This document shows, in pieces, positions 1-7,828 of a DNA stretch of 64,000 bases. The position numbers were made by a program, and so were the translations under genes. The first letter of the stretch is position 1. Each line of letters begins with the position of its first letter. This stretch comes from Sphaerisporangium fuscum. GTDB taxonomy: Bacteria > Actinomycetota > Actinomycetes > Streptosporangiales > Streptosporangiaceae. The stretch covers positions 1 through 64,000 of the forward strand of contig NZ_JAHDTF010000002.1 in assembly GCF_018531465.1 (NCBI RefSeq), read 5' to 3'. Under the pieces are notes generated by a model. That model saw nothing but the letters and a program-made list of their open reading frames with translations, made no database searches and had not been told where the DNA came from.

Positions 1-60
1 TGGGTAGCCGGCCTCCCCCCCGACCCCCGCTGCTCGCCCCCGCCCCGGGCACACCCCCCC

Positions 61-92
61 GGCGCCGCCGTCCCCCCAGGGACGGCGGCGCC
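61..92. terminator. Strong hairpin, probable terminator
   Basis: A perfect 13-bp stem (GGCGCCGCCGTCC at 61-73 pairing with 80-92) with a six-base loop. There is no T-run, as is usual for high-GC actinobacterial terminators. It probably ends a transcript entering from the left edge; nothing else in the first 280 bases looks coding. Confidence 0.6.
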
Positions 93-239
93 TCGCCATG
101 TCCGCAGTGCTCCGGGGCCGGGGGTTCGCCGGTCACGACATGAGGCGGAAGTGACGGCGATGGCCCAACTTATAGTCTTCTAGCAGCATTAACGCCGCCA
201 AAAACAGCGTGTCGCCGTACTTCCGACAGAAGCAGGGGT

Positions 240-257
240 ATTCCCCGATGGGGGAAT
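240..257 (+). promoter_or_regulatory. Short leader hairpin before the secreted-protein gene
   Basis: ATTCCCC (240-246), GATG loop, GGGGAAT (251-257) form a perfect 7-bp stem-loop 24 bases before the start codon at 282. It could be an operator or an mRNA leader structure. No function is known. Confidence 0.3.
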
Positions 258-281
258 CTCGGCTTTCAAGGAAGGTGAGCA

Positions 282-545
282 ATGGCGCGCATCTATCGAT
301 TGGGGCTCGCCGCCGCATCGGCGTTTCTTTTGGTTTCGGCACCGGCCGCCGCGTTCGCCGGCGACAGGGCCGACTCGAGGATCGATTCCTGGGGCGACAC
401 GACCGCCGCCAACAACTTTGACCCTTTCGCCTTCGCCTTCAACGATGGCGACAACAGCACACTGAACACGAACTGGGTCTTCGCCAACGGTGACACGGAC
501 TCGGAGGATGATGACACCGACACCGACGACACGGTCAAGGATTAG
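282..545 (+). CDS. Small secreted acidic protein, function unknown
   Basis: 87 residues. The N-terminus is a clear Sec signal peptide: MARIYR, a hydrophobic stretch of roughly 15 residues, then Ala-rich residues ending AAAFAG, so cleavage is likely near residue 26. The mature part is short, Asn/Asp/Phe-rich, and ends in a strongly acidic tail (TDSEDDDTDTDDTVKD) that may bind cations. An AAGGAAGG ribosome site precedes the ATG by about 7 bases. A hairpin follows the stop, so it is probably monocistronic. I do not recognise the family; it has no cysteines and is not a chaplin. The gene call is fairly sure, the role is not. Confidence 0.7.
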   Translation: MARIYRLGLAAASAFLLVSAPAAAFAGDRADSRIDSWGDTTAANNFDPFAFAFNDGDNSTLNTNWVFANGDTDSEDDDTDTDDTVKD

Positions 546-555
546 GTGGTCCGGC

Positions 556-594
556 CGCAGGTGTGGATGCGCGAGGACGGCACCCACACCTGCG
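556..594 (+). terminator. Inverted repeat after the secreted-protein gene
   Basis: CGCAGGTGTGG (556-566) and CCACACCTGCG (584-594) form an 11-bp perfect stem with a 17-base loop, starting 11 bases after the stop codon at 545. The position suggests a terminator; the long loop leaves an operator possible. Confidence 0.4.
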
Positions 595-755
595 TGACCC
601 CACCGTCACGTCGCGACCGGCGGGAGCGGGCGCCGGATGACCCGGGTGCCGCTGAGCAGGTCGCAGTTCCGCAAAGGGAAGTCGAACACGATGTCGCCAC
701 CGGGACATCCGGCGGCGTGGACGCTTCGCTTCTGCACTGGTGGGTGACGTGGGTT

Positions 756-791
756 GATATCCGTTTCGATATCAATGAGTACCTGATATCG
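756..791 (+). promoter_or_regulatory. Cluster of three GATATC motifs upstream of the PBP gene
   Basis: GATATC occurs at 756, 768 and 785. The last two lie in an inverted repeat (CGATATC ... GATATCG, 767-791) ending 33 bases before the PBP start. Such AT-containing repeats stand out in this GC-rich sequence and may be a repressor or activator site. No regulator can be named. Confidence 0.3.
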
Positions 792-823
792 GTCTTGGAC
801 AGTGTGCCGAGAGACGTGCTGTC

Positions 824-2959
824 ATGGCCGCCATGTCCAGGTCGTCGGTTCATACGCGGATGTTCAGCATTGCCCGGCTCACGGTGGCCGCCACCGCCGC
901 CGGGCTGGTGACCGCGGCGCTCGCGCTGCCCGCCGTGGGCGGCTCGGGGGCGGCGATGGTCGCGGCGACCGAGGCGCTGAACCTCCGGCCGGAGGAACTG
1001 GTGGAGCCGCCGCTGGCGGAGAAGACGACGGTGTACGACGCCGAGGGCGACAAGATCGCCCAGTTCTACGCACAGGACCGCAAGGTCGTGCCGCTGGAGC
1101 GCATCGCGGACGTGATGAAGACGGCCATCGTCGCGATCGAGGACTACCGCTTCTACCAGCACGGCGCGATCGACTTCGAGGGCACGGCCCGCGCCCTGGT
1201 CAAGAACCTCGCCTCCGGCGGCATCGGCCAGGGCGGCTCGTCGATCACCCAGCAGTACGTCAAGCAGGTCCTGCTCAACTCGGCCGACACCGACAAGGAG
1301 AAGAACGCGGCCCTGGAGGCCAGTTACACCCGCAAGCTCAGGGAACTGCGCTACGCCATGGCCGTCGAGCAGAAGTACACCAAGGACCAGATCCTGGAGA
1401 AATACCTGAACATCGCCTACTTCGGCGCCGGGGCCAACGGCGTGGAGGCGGCGGCCAGGCGCTTCTTCGGCGTGCCGGCGGCCCGCCTGGACCTGGCGCA
1501 GGCCGCCACCCTCGCCGGGGCCGTCCAGGACCCCAACCGGACCGACCCGAACCTCGGGCCCACGGCGCGACGGCTGCTGCTGCAGCGGCGCGACGTCGTG
1601 CTCGACCGGATGGCGGAGCTGGGCCGGATCACCCCGGCACAGGCCGAGGCGGCCAAGGCTCGCAAGCTCGGCTACAAGGGAATCAAACAGCCCAACGGCT
1701 GCCAGGAGAGCCGCTACCCGTACTTCTGCGAGTACGTCCGGTACGAGCTGCTGGCCGACCCCGCGTTCGGCAGGACGCAGCGGCAGCGCGAGCAGGCCGT
1801 CAACCAGGGCGGGCTCAAGATCTACACGACGCTGGACCCCAAGGCGCAGAAGGCGGCCGAGGCGGCCCTCAAGAAGCACGTCTTCGCCTCCGACCGCGCG
1901 CTTGCCGCCGAGGCGCTGGTCGAGCCGGGCACCGGCAAGATCAAGGCAATGGCCGCCAGCCGTCCCTTCGGCGGCTCCGCCCGCAGGCACGAGATCTCCT
2001 ACAACGCGGTCGCCGACAAGCGGCACGGCGGGCTGATCGGCTTCCAGCCGGGGTCGACCTACAAGACGTTCACCCTGATCACCGCGCTCAAGCAGGGCAT
2101 GAAGATCGACGACGGCATCACCGCCGGCGCCGGCTACACCGCGCCCGGTCACGCCACGTTCAAGAGCTGCGCGGGCGAGAACGTGGCCGATCCGTCCTGG
2201 ACCGTCACCAACGACGAGGGCTCGCCCGGCTTCAAGACGCTGGCCACCGGCACCTGGGGCTCGGTCAACACCTTCTTCATGGCGCTGCAGGAGCGGGTCG
2301 GCCTGTGCCCGACGGTCGAGACCGCCGAGTCGCTGGGCATCCGGCGGGCCGACGGTACCAAGCTGCGCGAGGTCGAGACGTTCACGCTCGGCGTCAACGA
2401 GAGCGACCCGGTCACCGTCGCCACCGCCTACGCGGCCATCGCCGCGCGCGGCACCTACTGCCCGCCAATGGCCATCACCCGCGTCACCGGCCGCGACGGC
2501 AGGCCCGTGGAGTACCGGCCGCGGTGCGAACGAGTCCTGGACCCGGAGATCGCCGACGCGACCGCCCACATCCTGTCCGGGGTGTTCACCCACGGCACCA
2601 TGCGGGGTGTCGGCGGCATCGGCCGCCCGGCGGCCGGCAAGACCGGTACCACCGACGGGTACGCCAGCGCCTGGTTCGCCGGGTTCACCCCCGACCTGGC
2701 CGGGGCTGTCAGCATCGGCGACCCCCGCGGCTCCCAGCGCCACAAGCTCACCGGGGTCACCATCGGCGGCCGCTACTACGACGCGGTCCAGGGCGCCTCA
2801 CTGCCCGGCCCCATCTGGAACGACACCATGAGGGCCGCGCTGCGCGGCGTGGCGGCGACCCCGTTCACCCCCGTGGACGAGACCCGCTTCGGCGGCTGCG
2901 ACCAGGACTGCGCCCCCTCCCACCAGGACCCCGGCGACGCGACACCGGCCGACCGGTAA
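824..2959 (+). CDS. Class A penicillin-binding protein (glycosyltransferase-transpeptidase)
   Basis: 711 residues. It would polymerise lipid II and cross-link peptidoglycan outside the membrane. A signal anchor spans about residues 16-40. The glycosyltransferase (GT51) domain shows EDYRFYQHGAID with the catalytic Glu at about 106, and QGGSSITQQYVKQ near 137-149. The transpeptidase domain has all three motifs: STYK (Ser411, Lys414), SVN (480-482) and KTG (606-608), so it should be active. GAGAG at 809-813 favours ATG 824; the ATG at 833 is the alternative. The short C-terminal tail has a Cys pair and no PASTA domain. It sits alone; which PBP paralogue it is cannot be decided. Confidence 0.93.
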   Translation: MAAMSRSSVHTRMFSIARLTVAATAAGLVTAALALPAVGGSGAAMVAATEALNLRPEELVEPPLAEKTTVYDAEGDKIAQFYAQDRKVVPLERIADVMKTAIVAIEDYRFYQHGAIDFEGTARALVKNLASGGIGQGGSSITQQYVKQVLLNSADTDKEKNAALEASYTRKLRELRYAMAVEQKYTKDQILEKYLNIAYFGAGANGVEAAARRFFGVPAARLDLAQAATLAGAVQDPNRTDPNLGPTARRLLLQRRDVVLDRMAELGRITPAQAEAAKARKLGYKGIKQPNGCQESRYPYFCEYVRYELLADPAFGRTQRQREQAVNQGGLKIYTTLDPKAQKAAEAALKKHVFASDRALAAEALVEPGTGKIKAMAASRPFGGSARRHEISYNAVADKRHGGLIGFQPGSTYKTFTLITALKQGMKIDDGITAGAGYTAPGHATFKSCAGENVADPSWTVTNDEGSPGFKTLATGTWGSVNTFFMALQERVGLCPTVETAESLGIRRADGTKLREVETFTLGVNESDPVTVATAYAAIAARGTYCPPMAITRVTGRDGRPVEYRPRCERVLDPEIADATAHILSGVFTHGTMRGVGGIGRPAAGKTGTTDGYASAWFAGFTPDLAGAVSIGDPRGSQRHKLTGVTIGGRYYDAVQGASLPGPIWNDTMRAALRGVAATPFTPVDETRFGGCDQDCAPSHQDPGDATPADR

Positions 2960-3302
2960 CGGACCGGGACTCCAGCCGCCACAATGGAGAAGCGCTCAGG
3001 GGGTTGCGCCGAGCTGGCAGAACGCCGGACCTATCGATTCACATCTGCATCACCTTTGGCGAGAAGACCGCCGCGACGGTCCACAAGCAGAGAAGCGGTA
3101 ATCCCTCCCAACAGAGTGAAGCCCACCCGTACAACACTTCCCTGGCTCGACAGGGCCGCCCACCCACACAACCCCCAGCCAGAAAGGACAAGCCCTTCCC
3201 TACCAAAGAGCGCTGTCACACCGACCATGCACATGGCCCGACGGCCGACCACGAGAAACGCGCCAGACAGGGTAGGAGAACGGTCACTCGGACACGGAGT
3301 GG
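2960..3302. other. Intergenic stretch with no supported gene
   Basis: About 340 bases between convergent genes (PBP on plus, DUF397 on minus). It is somewhat less GC-rich than its surroundings. I see no good hairpin, RNA or coding signal here. Confidence 0.5.
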
Positions 3303-3545
3303 CTAGAGGTGGAACCTGCCCGCCTTGATCCCATCAACGAAGGCCCGCCACTCCTGCCGCGGGAAGGCCAACACCGGGCCGCCAAGGCTTTTGGAATCCC
3401 GGACCAGGTACCGAATCTCAGCCCCATTCAGGCTTCCACTCGGGATGACGCCCGTAACCGCGAGCTCGATGCAACCGTTGGCACCCTCGCTGAAGCTGCT
3501 CTTACGCCAGGTCAGCCTGCCAACGTTCTCTTCTCGGTACGACAT
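3303..3545 (-). CDS. DUF397 small protein (BldB/AbaA-orfD type)
   Basis: 80 residues with the DUF397 pattern: LTWRKSSFSEGANGCIELA near residues 11-29, VRDSK near 48-52, and FPRQEWRAFVDGIKAGRF at the C-terminus. The family is actinobacterial and includes BldB and AbaA OrfD of Streptomyces, small partners or antagonists of WhiJ-type DNA-binding proteins. It lies 23 bases downstream of the XRE-DUF5753 gene on the same strand, with an RsbW-like ATPase divergent just beyond, the usual three-part whiJ/abaA arrangement. It probably modulates the neighbouring regulator. The family call is secure; the individual role is inference. Confidence 0.9.
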   Translation of the reverse strand: MSYREENVGRLTWRKSSFSEGANGCIELAVTGVIPSGSLNGAEIRYLVRDSKSLGGPVLAFPRQEWRAFVDGIKAGRFHL

Positions 3546-3568
3546 CGCGCATCCCCTTGCCTGTAGGA

Positions 3569-4423
3569 CTACAGTGTCTCGGCGATTCTGCTGATCATCT
3601 CGAGCGATTCGTCTGGACCAAGCGCCATCGCCCTCAGCTGGTCGTACGCCAGGGCATATCGGTGCACATCCGCATCTTCCTCGACATAGAGGCTGCTGGC
3701 CATAGTCTCCACATAAACGACGCTGGGGTCGTACCTCCCCGGAAACTCAAGGATGGAGAACGCACCTACCGCTCCTGGATGCGCGCCGGCGCTGTTCGGC
3801 AGCACCTGGATCGTCACATTGGGCCGATCCGACTGCTCGAGAAGATGCCTGCATTGCGCCCGCATCACTTCCGGCCCTCCGACCACGCGTCTCAGCGCTG
3901 CCTCATCGAAGACCACCCAGAGATGAAGTGGGTCGGCTCTTCTCAGGACCTCCTGGCGAGTGAGCCGGACCTCCACCCGCCGGTCGATTTCGTGGGCAGG
4001 CGCAAGAGACATGAGTCCTGACCGGATCACAGCCCGCGCATAGTCCTCCGTCTGCAGTAGCCCATGGATCAGGAGGAGGTCGTACCGCTTGATGCCACAC
4101 GCGGCTGCCTCAAGGCTGATGTAGTTGGCGTACTCGGTGGGGATCGAGTCGTACATGTCCCACCATCCACGCTGGCGATCGGTTCGAGCCAGCGTCAGCA
4201 ACGCACCGCGTCTGCTCTCAGGGACGTTGTACAGATCCAGTAGAGCCACGAGGTCCCTGATCCGCACGCCGACGTGCGCAGTCTCGATACGACTGACCTT
4301 CGAGGCCGACCAGCCGACGCTCTCCGCGGCCTGATCGCCGGTCAGGCCAGCCCGTTCACGAAGGGTACGCAGCTCAGCGGCCAACCTGCGCCGACGAACA
4401 CTGGGACCACGACGGTCGGCCAC
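3569..4423 (-). CDS. WhiJ-like XRE regulator with DUF5753
   Basis: 284 residues. The N-terminal helix-turn-helix (about residues 12-70) reads LRTLRERAGLTGDQAAESV then WSASKVSRIETAHVGV. The rest is the DUF5753 ligand/partner domain, with YANYISLEAAA, LLIHGLLQTEDYARAV, a stretch starting LHLWVVFDEAALRRVVGG, and VQVLP-like and SILEFP segments. I chose the GTG start at 4423 because AAAGGAG lies just upstream (about 7 bases); the frame stays open farther back, but that would run into the opposite-strand gene. The family (WhiJ and paralogues) controls development and antibiotic production in Streptomyces. The promoter is presumably in the 157-base divergent gap. Confidence 0.9.
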   Translation of the reverse strand: MADRRGPSVRRRRLAAELRTLRERAGLTGDQAAESVGWSASKVSRIETAHVGVRIRDLVALLDLYNVPESRRGALLTLARTDRQRGWWDMYDSIPTEYANYISLEAAACGIKRYDLLLIHGLLQTEDYARAVIRSGLMSLAPAHEIDRRVEVRLTRQEVLRRADPLHLWVVFDEAALRRVVGGPEVMRAQCRHLLEQSDRPNVTIQVLPNSAGAHPGAVGAFSILEFPGRYDPSVVYVETMASSLYVEEDADVHRYALAYDQLRAMALGPDESLEMISRIAETL

Positions 4424-4579
4424 CGGCTCTCCTTTCCTCAGCACGGGCACAGTGTCGCGCACCCGCCCCCACTCCTGAGGTGAGCTGGCCAAAGAAGCTG
4501 GAGCTGCAATTCTTGCAATAAGCTTGCCGCAATGCTCGCGGTGAGTAACCATGCCGTCACAATCAATGAAGGAGACGGC

Positions 4580-4969
4580 ATGGCTGGAAGCAGTCTCGTG
4601 GCCACGATCAACCTGATCGGCGCGAAGACCTCGGTGGCGCGGGCGCGGCAGTTCACACTCGACCTGCTCGGCGATGGCCACCCGGCGGTGGACGAGACGG
4701 TTCTCGCGGTGAGCGAGTTGGTGACCAACTCGATCGTCCACTCGGATTCCGGCCGCCAGGGAACCGTCGCCCTCTCCATCCGCGGCTCGGATGACAGCGT
4801 TCGCGTCGAGGTCACCGACGCGGGCTCCTCCTGCACAGCCCCCTACATCAGAAACGACCCCGACGCCGAGAGCGGACGTGGACTCCGGATCGTCAGCGCA
4901 CTGGCGAAGGAATGGGGAGTCACCCATCGCGGTACCGCTGTCACCACCTGGTGCGAACTCCCCTTCTGA
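4580..4969 (+). CDS. RsbW-like ATP-binding protein (anti-sigma factor kinase fold)
   Basis: 129 residues with the GHKL ATPase boxes: N box ELVTNSIVHS, G1 box VEVTDAGSS, and G2 box ESGRGLRIVSALA. Such single-domain HATPase_c_2 proteins act as anti-sigma factors or phosphorylate anti-anti-sigma partners. GAAGGAG at 4568-4574 ends five bases before ATG 4580; an upstream in-frame start at 4532 lacks such a site. It is divergent from the WhiJ-like/DUF397 pair, matching abaA-type clusters. Its sigma partner, if any, is not in this window. Confidence 0.88.
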   Translation: MAGSSLVATINLIGAKTSVARARQFTLDLLGDGHPAVDETVLAVSELVTNSIVHSDSGRQGTVALSIRGSDDSVRVEVTDAGSSCTAPYIRNDPDAESGRGLRIVSALAKEWGVTHRGTAVTTWCELPF

Positions 4970-4981
4970 ACGGCTTCCAGG

Positions 4982-5350
4982 TCAGTCCTCGGAACGGCCC
5001 TTTTCGGCGCGTACCAGTACCTCGGTGAGACGTCGGCGGATGACGTCGAGGGCGCCCATCCGCTCCTCCACGTCGGCGAGCCGGCGGGCGATGACCTGGG
5101 CGCTCGCGTGGCAGATGAGGCCGGTGTCCGAGACCTCCTGGTCGAGACACGGCAGGAACGCGCGGACGTCGGCGCCGGTGAGGCCGACCGACAGGAGCAG
5201 CCGGATGTTACGCACCCGGGCGACGGCCGACTCGTCGTACTCCCGGTAACCGTTGGGGGCTCGCCGGGGTTCGAGGAGACCCTGCTCCTCGTAGTACCGC
5301 AGCGCCTTGACGGTCGCCCCCGCCCGGCCGGCCAGCTCTCCGATCAACAT
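4982..5350 (-). CDS. MerR-family transcriptional regulator
   Basis: 122 residues. The N-terminal winged helix is typical: MLIGELAGRAGATVKALRYY followed by EEQGLLEPRRAPNGYREYDE, then the dimerising coiled coil. The C-terminal segment has Cys in FLPCLDQE and LICHASAQ, but no dense metal-binding cluster. The gene lies 10 bases downstream of an SDR gene and is likely co-transcribed with it. The SDR promoter carries a long palindrome in an extended spacer, the hallmark of MerR control, so this protein most likely regulates its own operon. The inducer is unknown. Confidence 0.9.
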   Translation of the reverse strand: MLIGELAGRAGATVKALRYYEEQGLLEPRRAPNGYREYDESAVARVRNIRLLLSVGLTGADVRAFLPCLDQEVSDTGLICHASAQVIARRLADVEERMGALDVIRRRLTEVLVRAEKGRSED

Positions 5351-5360
5351 CGCCCCGTCC

Positions 5361-6119
5361 TCAACCCCCCGTGCTCAGGCCGCCGTCCACACGGATGACC
5401 GTACCGGTGAGGTAGGCCGCCTCGGGGCGTACGACGTTCACGATCCACCAGGCGATCTCCTCCGGACGGGCGAGACGCCCGAGCGGGATGCGCGCCCGGA
5501 GCCGCTTTCCCATCTCGGCCGTCTGTTCGTCGGAGAAGCCGGCGTTGGCCATGACCGGTGTCGCCGTGACGCCGGGGGCCACGGAGACGACGCGGATGCC
5601 GCGCGGCGCGAGCTCCACGGCCCAGGTGTGGGTCAGGAAGTCGAGGGCCACCTTCGTCGCTCCGTACACCGAGTTGTCGCGCCAGCCGTAGTAGGGCGGG
5701 TTGGAGGTCACGTTCACGATGGTGGCCCCTGCCTCCAGGTGCGGCAGGGCCTGCTGGGCGAGGAACAACGGGGCGAGGAGGTTCGTGGCGATCTGTTCTC
5801 CGGCGACCTTCGGGTCGATCGCGCCGAGGGGGGCCGGTCTGGTGATCGCGGCGTTGTTGACCAGGGCGTCGATGCGGCCGAAAGCGTCGAGCGCGGCGTG
5901 CACGATGGCCGCCGGCGCCTCCGGCGCGGCGACGTCGGCCGTGAACGCGCGAATACGGGGGTGCCGTCCGGCGGTCTCCGCCAGGCGTTCGGCGGTGCGG
6001 CCGACGATGAGGACGTCGGCACCCTCGTCGGCGAACCGTTGCGCCGTCGCGCGTCCGATCCCGGCGCCTCCCCCGGTGATGATCACTGCCTGACCGCGAA
6101 GGCTGTTCGTCTCTTCCAT
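5361..6119 (-). CDS. Short-chain dehydrogenase/reductase
   Basis: 252 residues from ATG 6119. Classical SDR features: TGGGAGIGRA (NAD(P)-binding TGxxxGxG), NNAA motif (VNNAAITRP), catalytic Ser in VNVTSNPP, and YGATK carrying Tyr and Lys. The C-terminus (YLTGTVIRVDGGLSTGG) is complete. The substrate is unknown. TTG 6158 could extend the frame, but that codon is part of a -35 box and the ATG has almost no leader, so a leaderless mRNA starting at or next to ATG 6119 is likely. It forms an operon with the MerR gene downstream. Confidence 0.88.
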   Translation of the reverse strand: MEETNSLRGQAVIITGGGAGIGRATAQRFADEGADVLIVGRTAERLAETAGRHPRIRAFTADVAAPEAPAAIVHAALDAFGRIDALVNNAAITRPAPLGAIDPKVAGEQIATNLLAPLFLAQQALPHLEAGATIVNVTSNPPYYGWRDNSVYGATKVALDFLTHTWAVELAPRGIRVVSVAPGVTATPVMANAGFSDEQTAEMGKRLRARIPLGRLARPEEIAWWIVNVVRPEAAYLTGTVIRVDGGLSTGG

Positions 6120-6126
6120 GCCCGGG

Positions 6127-6158
6127 ACGCTAAACCTTGCCCCCGGGGGCAGGGTCAA
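6127..6158 (-). promoter_or_regulatory. MerR-type promoter and operator of the SDR-merR operon
   Basis: Read on the minus strand: TTGACC (6158-6153) as -35, a 20-base spacer, then TAGCGT (6132-6127) as -10. The spacer carries the palindrome centred on TGCCCCCGGGGGCA with flanks ACCC/AGGT. Long spacers with a central dyad are typical of MerR-activated promoters. The expected start point falls about 7 bases on, at the ATG at 6119. Confidence 0.65.
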
Positions 6159-6179
6159 GCCGGCACGGGGGACGCCCGC

Positions 6180-6707
6180 CTACGAGGCCGCATGTCCCTT
6201 TTCGGCTACGTCTCCGAAAGGGATGCCGCGCAGGGTGAGCAGCAGGAGGAAGGCACAGCCCGCTGTGAGGGCGATGTCGGCGAGGTTGCCGACGAACAGG
6301 CCGGCGTAGTCGATGAAGTCCACGACATGGCCGTGGGCGAAGGCGGGCGGGCGGAACAGACGGTCGAGCAGATGGGAGGTGGCGCCACCCAGCAACATCC
6401 CCAGGGCGACGGCCCAGGCCGGCGAACGCAGCCGCCGCCCGACGTAAAGGATGCCGGCCACCGCGGCGGCCGCCGTCAAAGCGAAGACCCATGTCACGCC
6501 CTCACCGATCGAGAACGCGGCGCCGGAGTTCAGCAACAGCCGCAACCGGATCAGGCGCGGGATCACCGTGATGCCTTCACCGTCCGAGAGCGCTGAGACC
6601 GCCCAGAGCTTGGAGGCCTGATCCACGAGCAGAACTCCTGCGGCCAGCACGAGCATCCGCGCATACGGCCGCATTCCCCGTCTCGTCCGCTCTTCAGACA
6701 CCTTCAC
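6180..6707 (-). CDS. lspA: Signal peptidase II-like protein (LspA family)
   Basis: 175 residues with four predicted membrane helices. LspA cleaves lipoprotein signal peptides after lipid attachment. The catalytic aspartates are present: Asp115 in HLLDRL and Asp144 in GNLADIA, as is the early VDQASK motif. The usual GNxxDR is altered here: GGATSHLLDR has Ser-His in place of Gly-Asn, while the second Asn (GNLAD) is kept. It may be a diverged second LspA. The start is uncertain: GTG 6707, a nearby GTG, or the ATG of MRPYAR. It is preceded by a gap shared with the MBL gene's 3' end. Confidence 0.85.
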   Translation of the reverse strand: MKVSEERTRRGMRPYARMLVLAAGVLLVDQASKLWAVSALSDGEGITVIPRLIRLRLLLNSGAAFSIGEGVTWVFALTAAAAVAGILYVGRRLRSPAWAVALGMLLGGATSHLLDRLFRPPAFAHGHVVDFIDYAGLFVGNLADIALTAGCAFLLLLTLRGIPFGDVAEKGHAAS

Positions 6708-6845
6708 CTCGCAACCTAGGACTTTCTTCTGCCAAACCTACCGAGATCGCCCTCTTCCGGGGTCGTCTCCCCGAAAAGGGACATGGATCGAGGAGGTCAC
6801 CAGCCGCTGAGGCGGCCCACGACCGGCTCGGCACGCGCCGGCCGG

Positions 6846-7676
6846 TCAGGCCGTGACCTCCTCCACCGCGGCACGCCGGAACTCCCAGGGGTCGTGGGCG
6901 GAGATCACCTGGACCTCGGCCGAGCGCAGGCGGGCCAGCTGCTGGAGGCGGGCCAGGTTGCCGAGGCGGAGGGGGCGGTCGGCCTCGGTGACGGCCTGCA
7001 GGACGTCGGTCTCGGGGTGCGGGTGCGGGGAGCGCGGATCCAGCTCACCGTGGTAGAAGTACGCGTCGCCGGCATGGAGCAGCCAGCCGTCTCCGGTGTC
7101 GACCGCTACGGCGGCATGGCCTTCGGTGTGCCCGCCGAGCGGGACCAGCAGGATCTCCGGCGGCAACCCGTCCAGCTCGCGCACCGCGTCGAAGCCGAAC
7201 CACGGTTCGCCGCCCGGCGCGGCGTACGTCACCCACTCCGGTCCGTGCCGGAAGTGGGCGTCGCGGAAGCGGTGACGGTTCTCCTCGGCCAGGGCGGCCG
7301 CCAGCTCCGCCTCGCGGAGGTGCACCTTGGCGTGCGGGAAGTCCGGCAGCCCGCCGGTGTGGTCACCGTGCAGGTGGGTGAGCACGATGTGCCGGACGTC
7401 CCGCGGCGAGTGGCCGAGACGCCTCACCTGCCGGATCGCCGTCTCCTCGGGGTCGAGCACGGGTTGCGCGAACGCCAGCCAGTCGGCGCCCAGCGACTCG
7501 GCCGGATGCTCGATGTCGACGGTGCCGAGGCCGGTCTCGACCAGCACCAGCCCCGAGGCCGGAGTCTCGACCAGCAGGCAGTGGCACACGGCGGGCGCGG
7601 GCTTCAGCCGGCCGTCCTCGTCGTGGACCGGGGCGACCTCGCGCAGGGATCCGCAGTTCAGGTGGTGGACCTTCAT
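6846..7676 (-). CDS. MBL-fold metallo-hydrolase
   Basis: 276 residues. The binuclear zinc motif HLHGDHTGG is present near residue 119, with later ligands in GGHTEGHAAV and HAGDAYF and a final His in SAHDPWEF. The overall pattern resembles lactonase-like or AttM/AiiA-type MBL proteins; the substrate is unknown. AAGGAGA lies directly upstream of the ATG. It is divergent from the RHH-Clp_N gene. The shared gap contains an AT-rich stretch (AATAATATGACG ... TCTATATG, about 7711-7736), probably its promoter. Confidence 0.9.
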   Translation of the reverse strand: MKVHHLNCGSLREVAPVHDEDGRLKPAPAVCHCLLVETPASGLVLVETGLGTVDIEHPAESLGADWLAFAQPVLDPEETAIRQVRRLGHSPRDVRHIVLTHLHGDHTGGLPDFPHAKVHLREAELAAALAEENRHRFRDAHFRHGPEWVTYAAPGGEPWFGFDAVRELDGLPPEILLVPLGGHTEGHAAVAVDTGDGWLLHAGDAYFYHGELDPRSPHPHPETDVLQAVTEADRPLRLGNLARLQQLARLRSAEVQVISAHDPWEFRRAAVEEVTA

Positions 7677-7768
7677 GGTTCTCCTTCAGGGCGGCACGGG
7701 GAGCGGAGCCAATAATATGACGTTCGGTCTATATGTTAGAGCGATGGCGAAGGAGGGTGGACACGTAA

Positions 7769-7814
7769 CCCCGATGGGGGTATACAAGGGTTATAACCCT
7801 CTACTAACCCCATC
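7769..7814 (+). promoter_or_regulatory. Repeat-rich operator before the RHH-Clp_N gene
   Basis: CCCCGATGGGG (7769-7779), a perfect 14-bp palindrome AGGGTTATAACCCT (7787-7800) and AACCCCATCG (7805-7814) occur within 46 bases. They share the AACCC core. Ribbon-helix-helix proteins bind such repeated half-sites, and the next gene has an RHH domain, so autoregulation is plausible. Confidence 0.5.
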
Positions 7815-7828
7815 GAGAAGGGGCCACC

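Noticed and set aside
542..2743. Very long open frame on the minus strand opposite the PBP gene
   Set aside because: Its composition is that of a GC-rich antisense shadow, and the plus strand encodes a complete PBP with all motifs.
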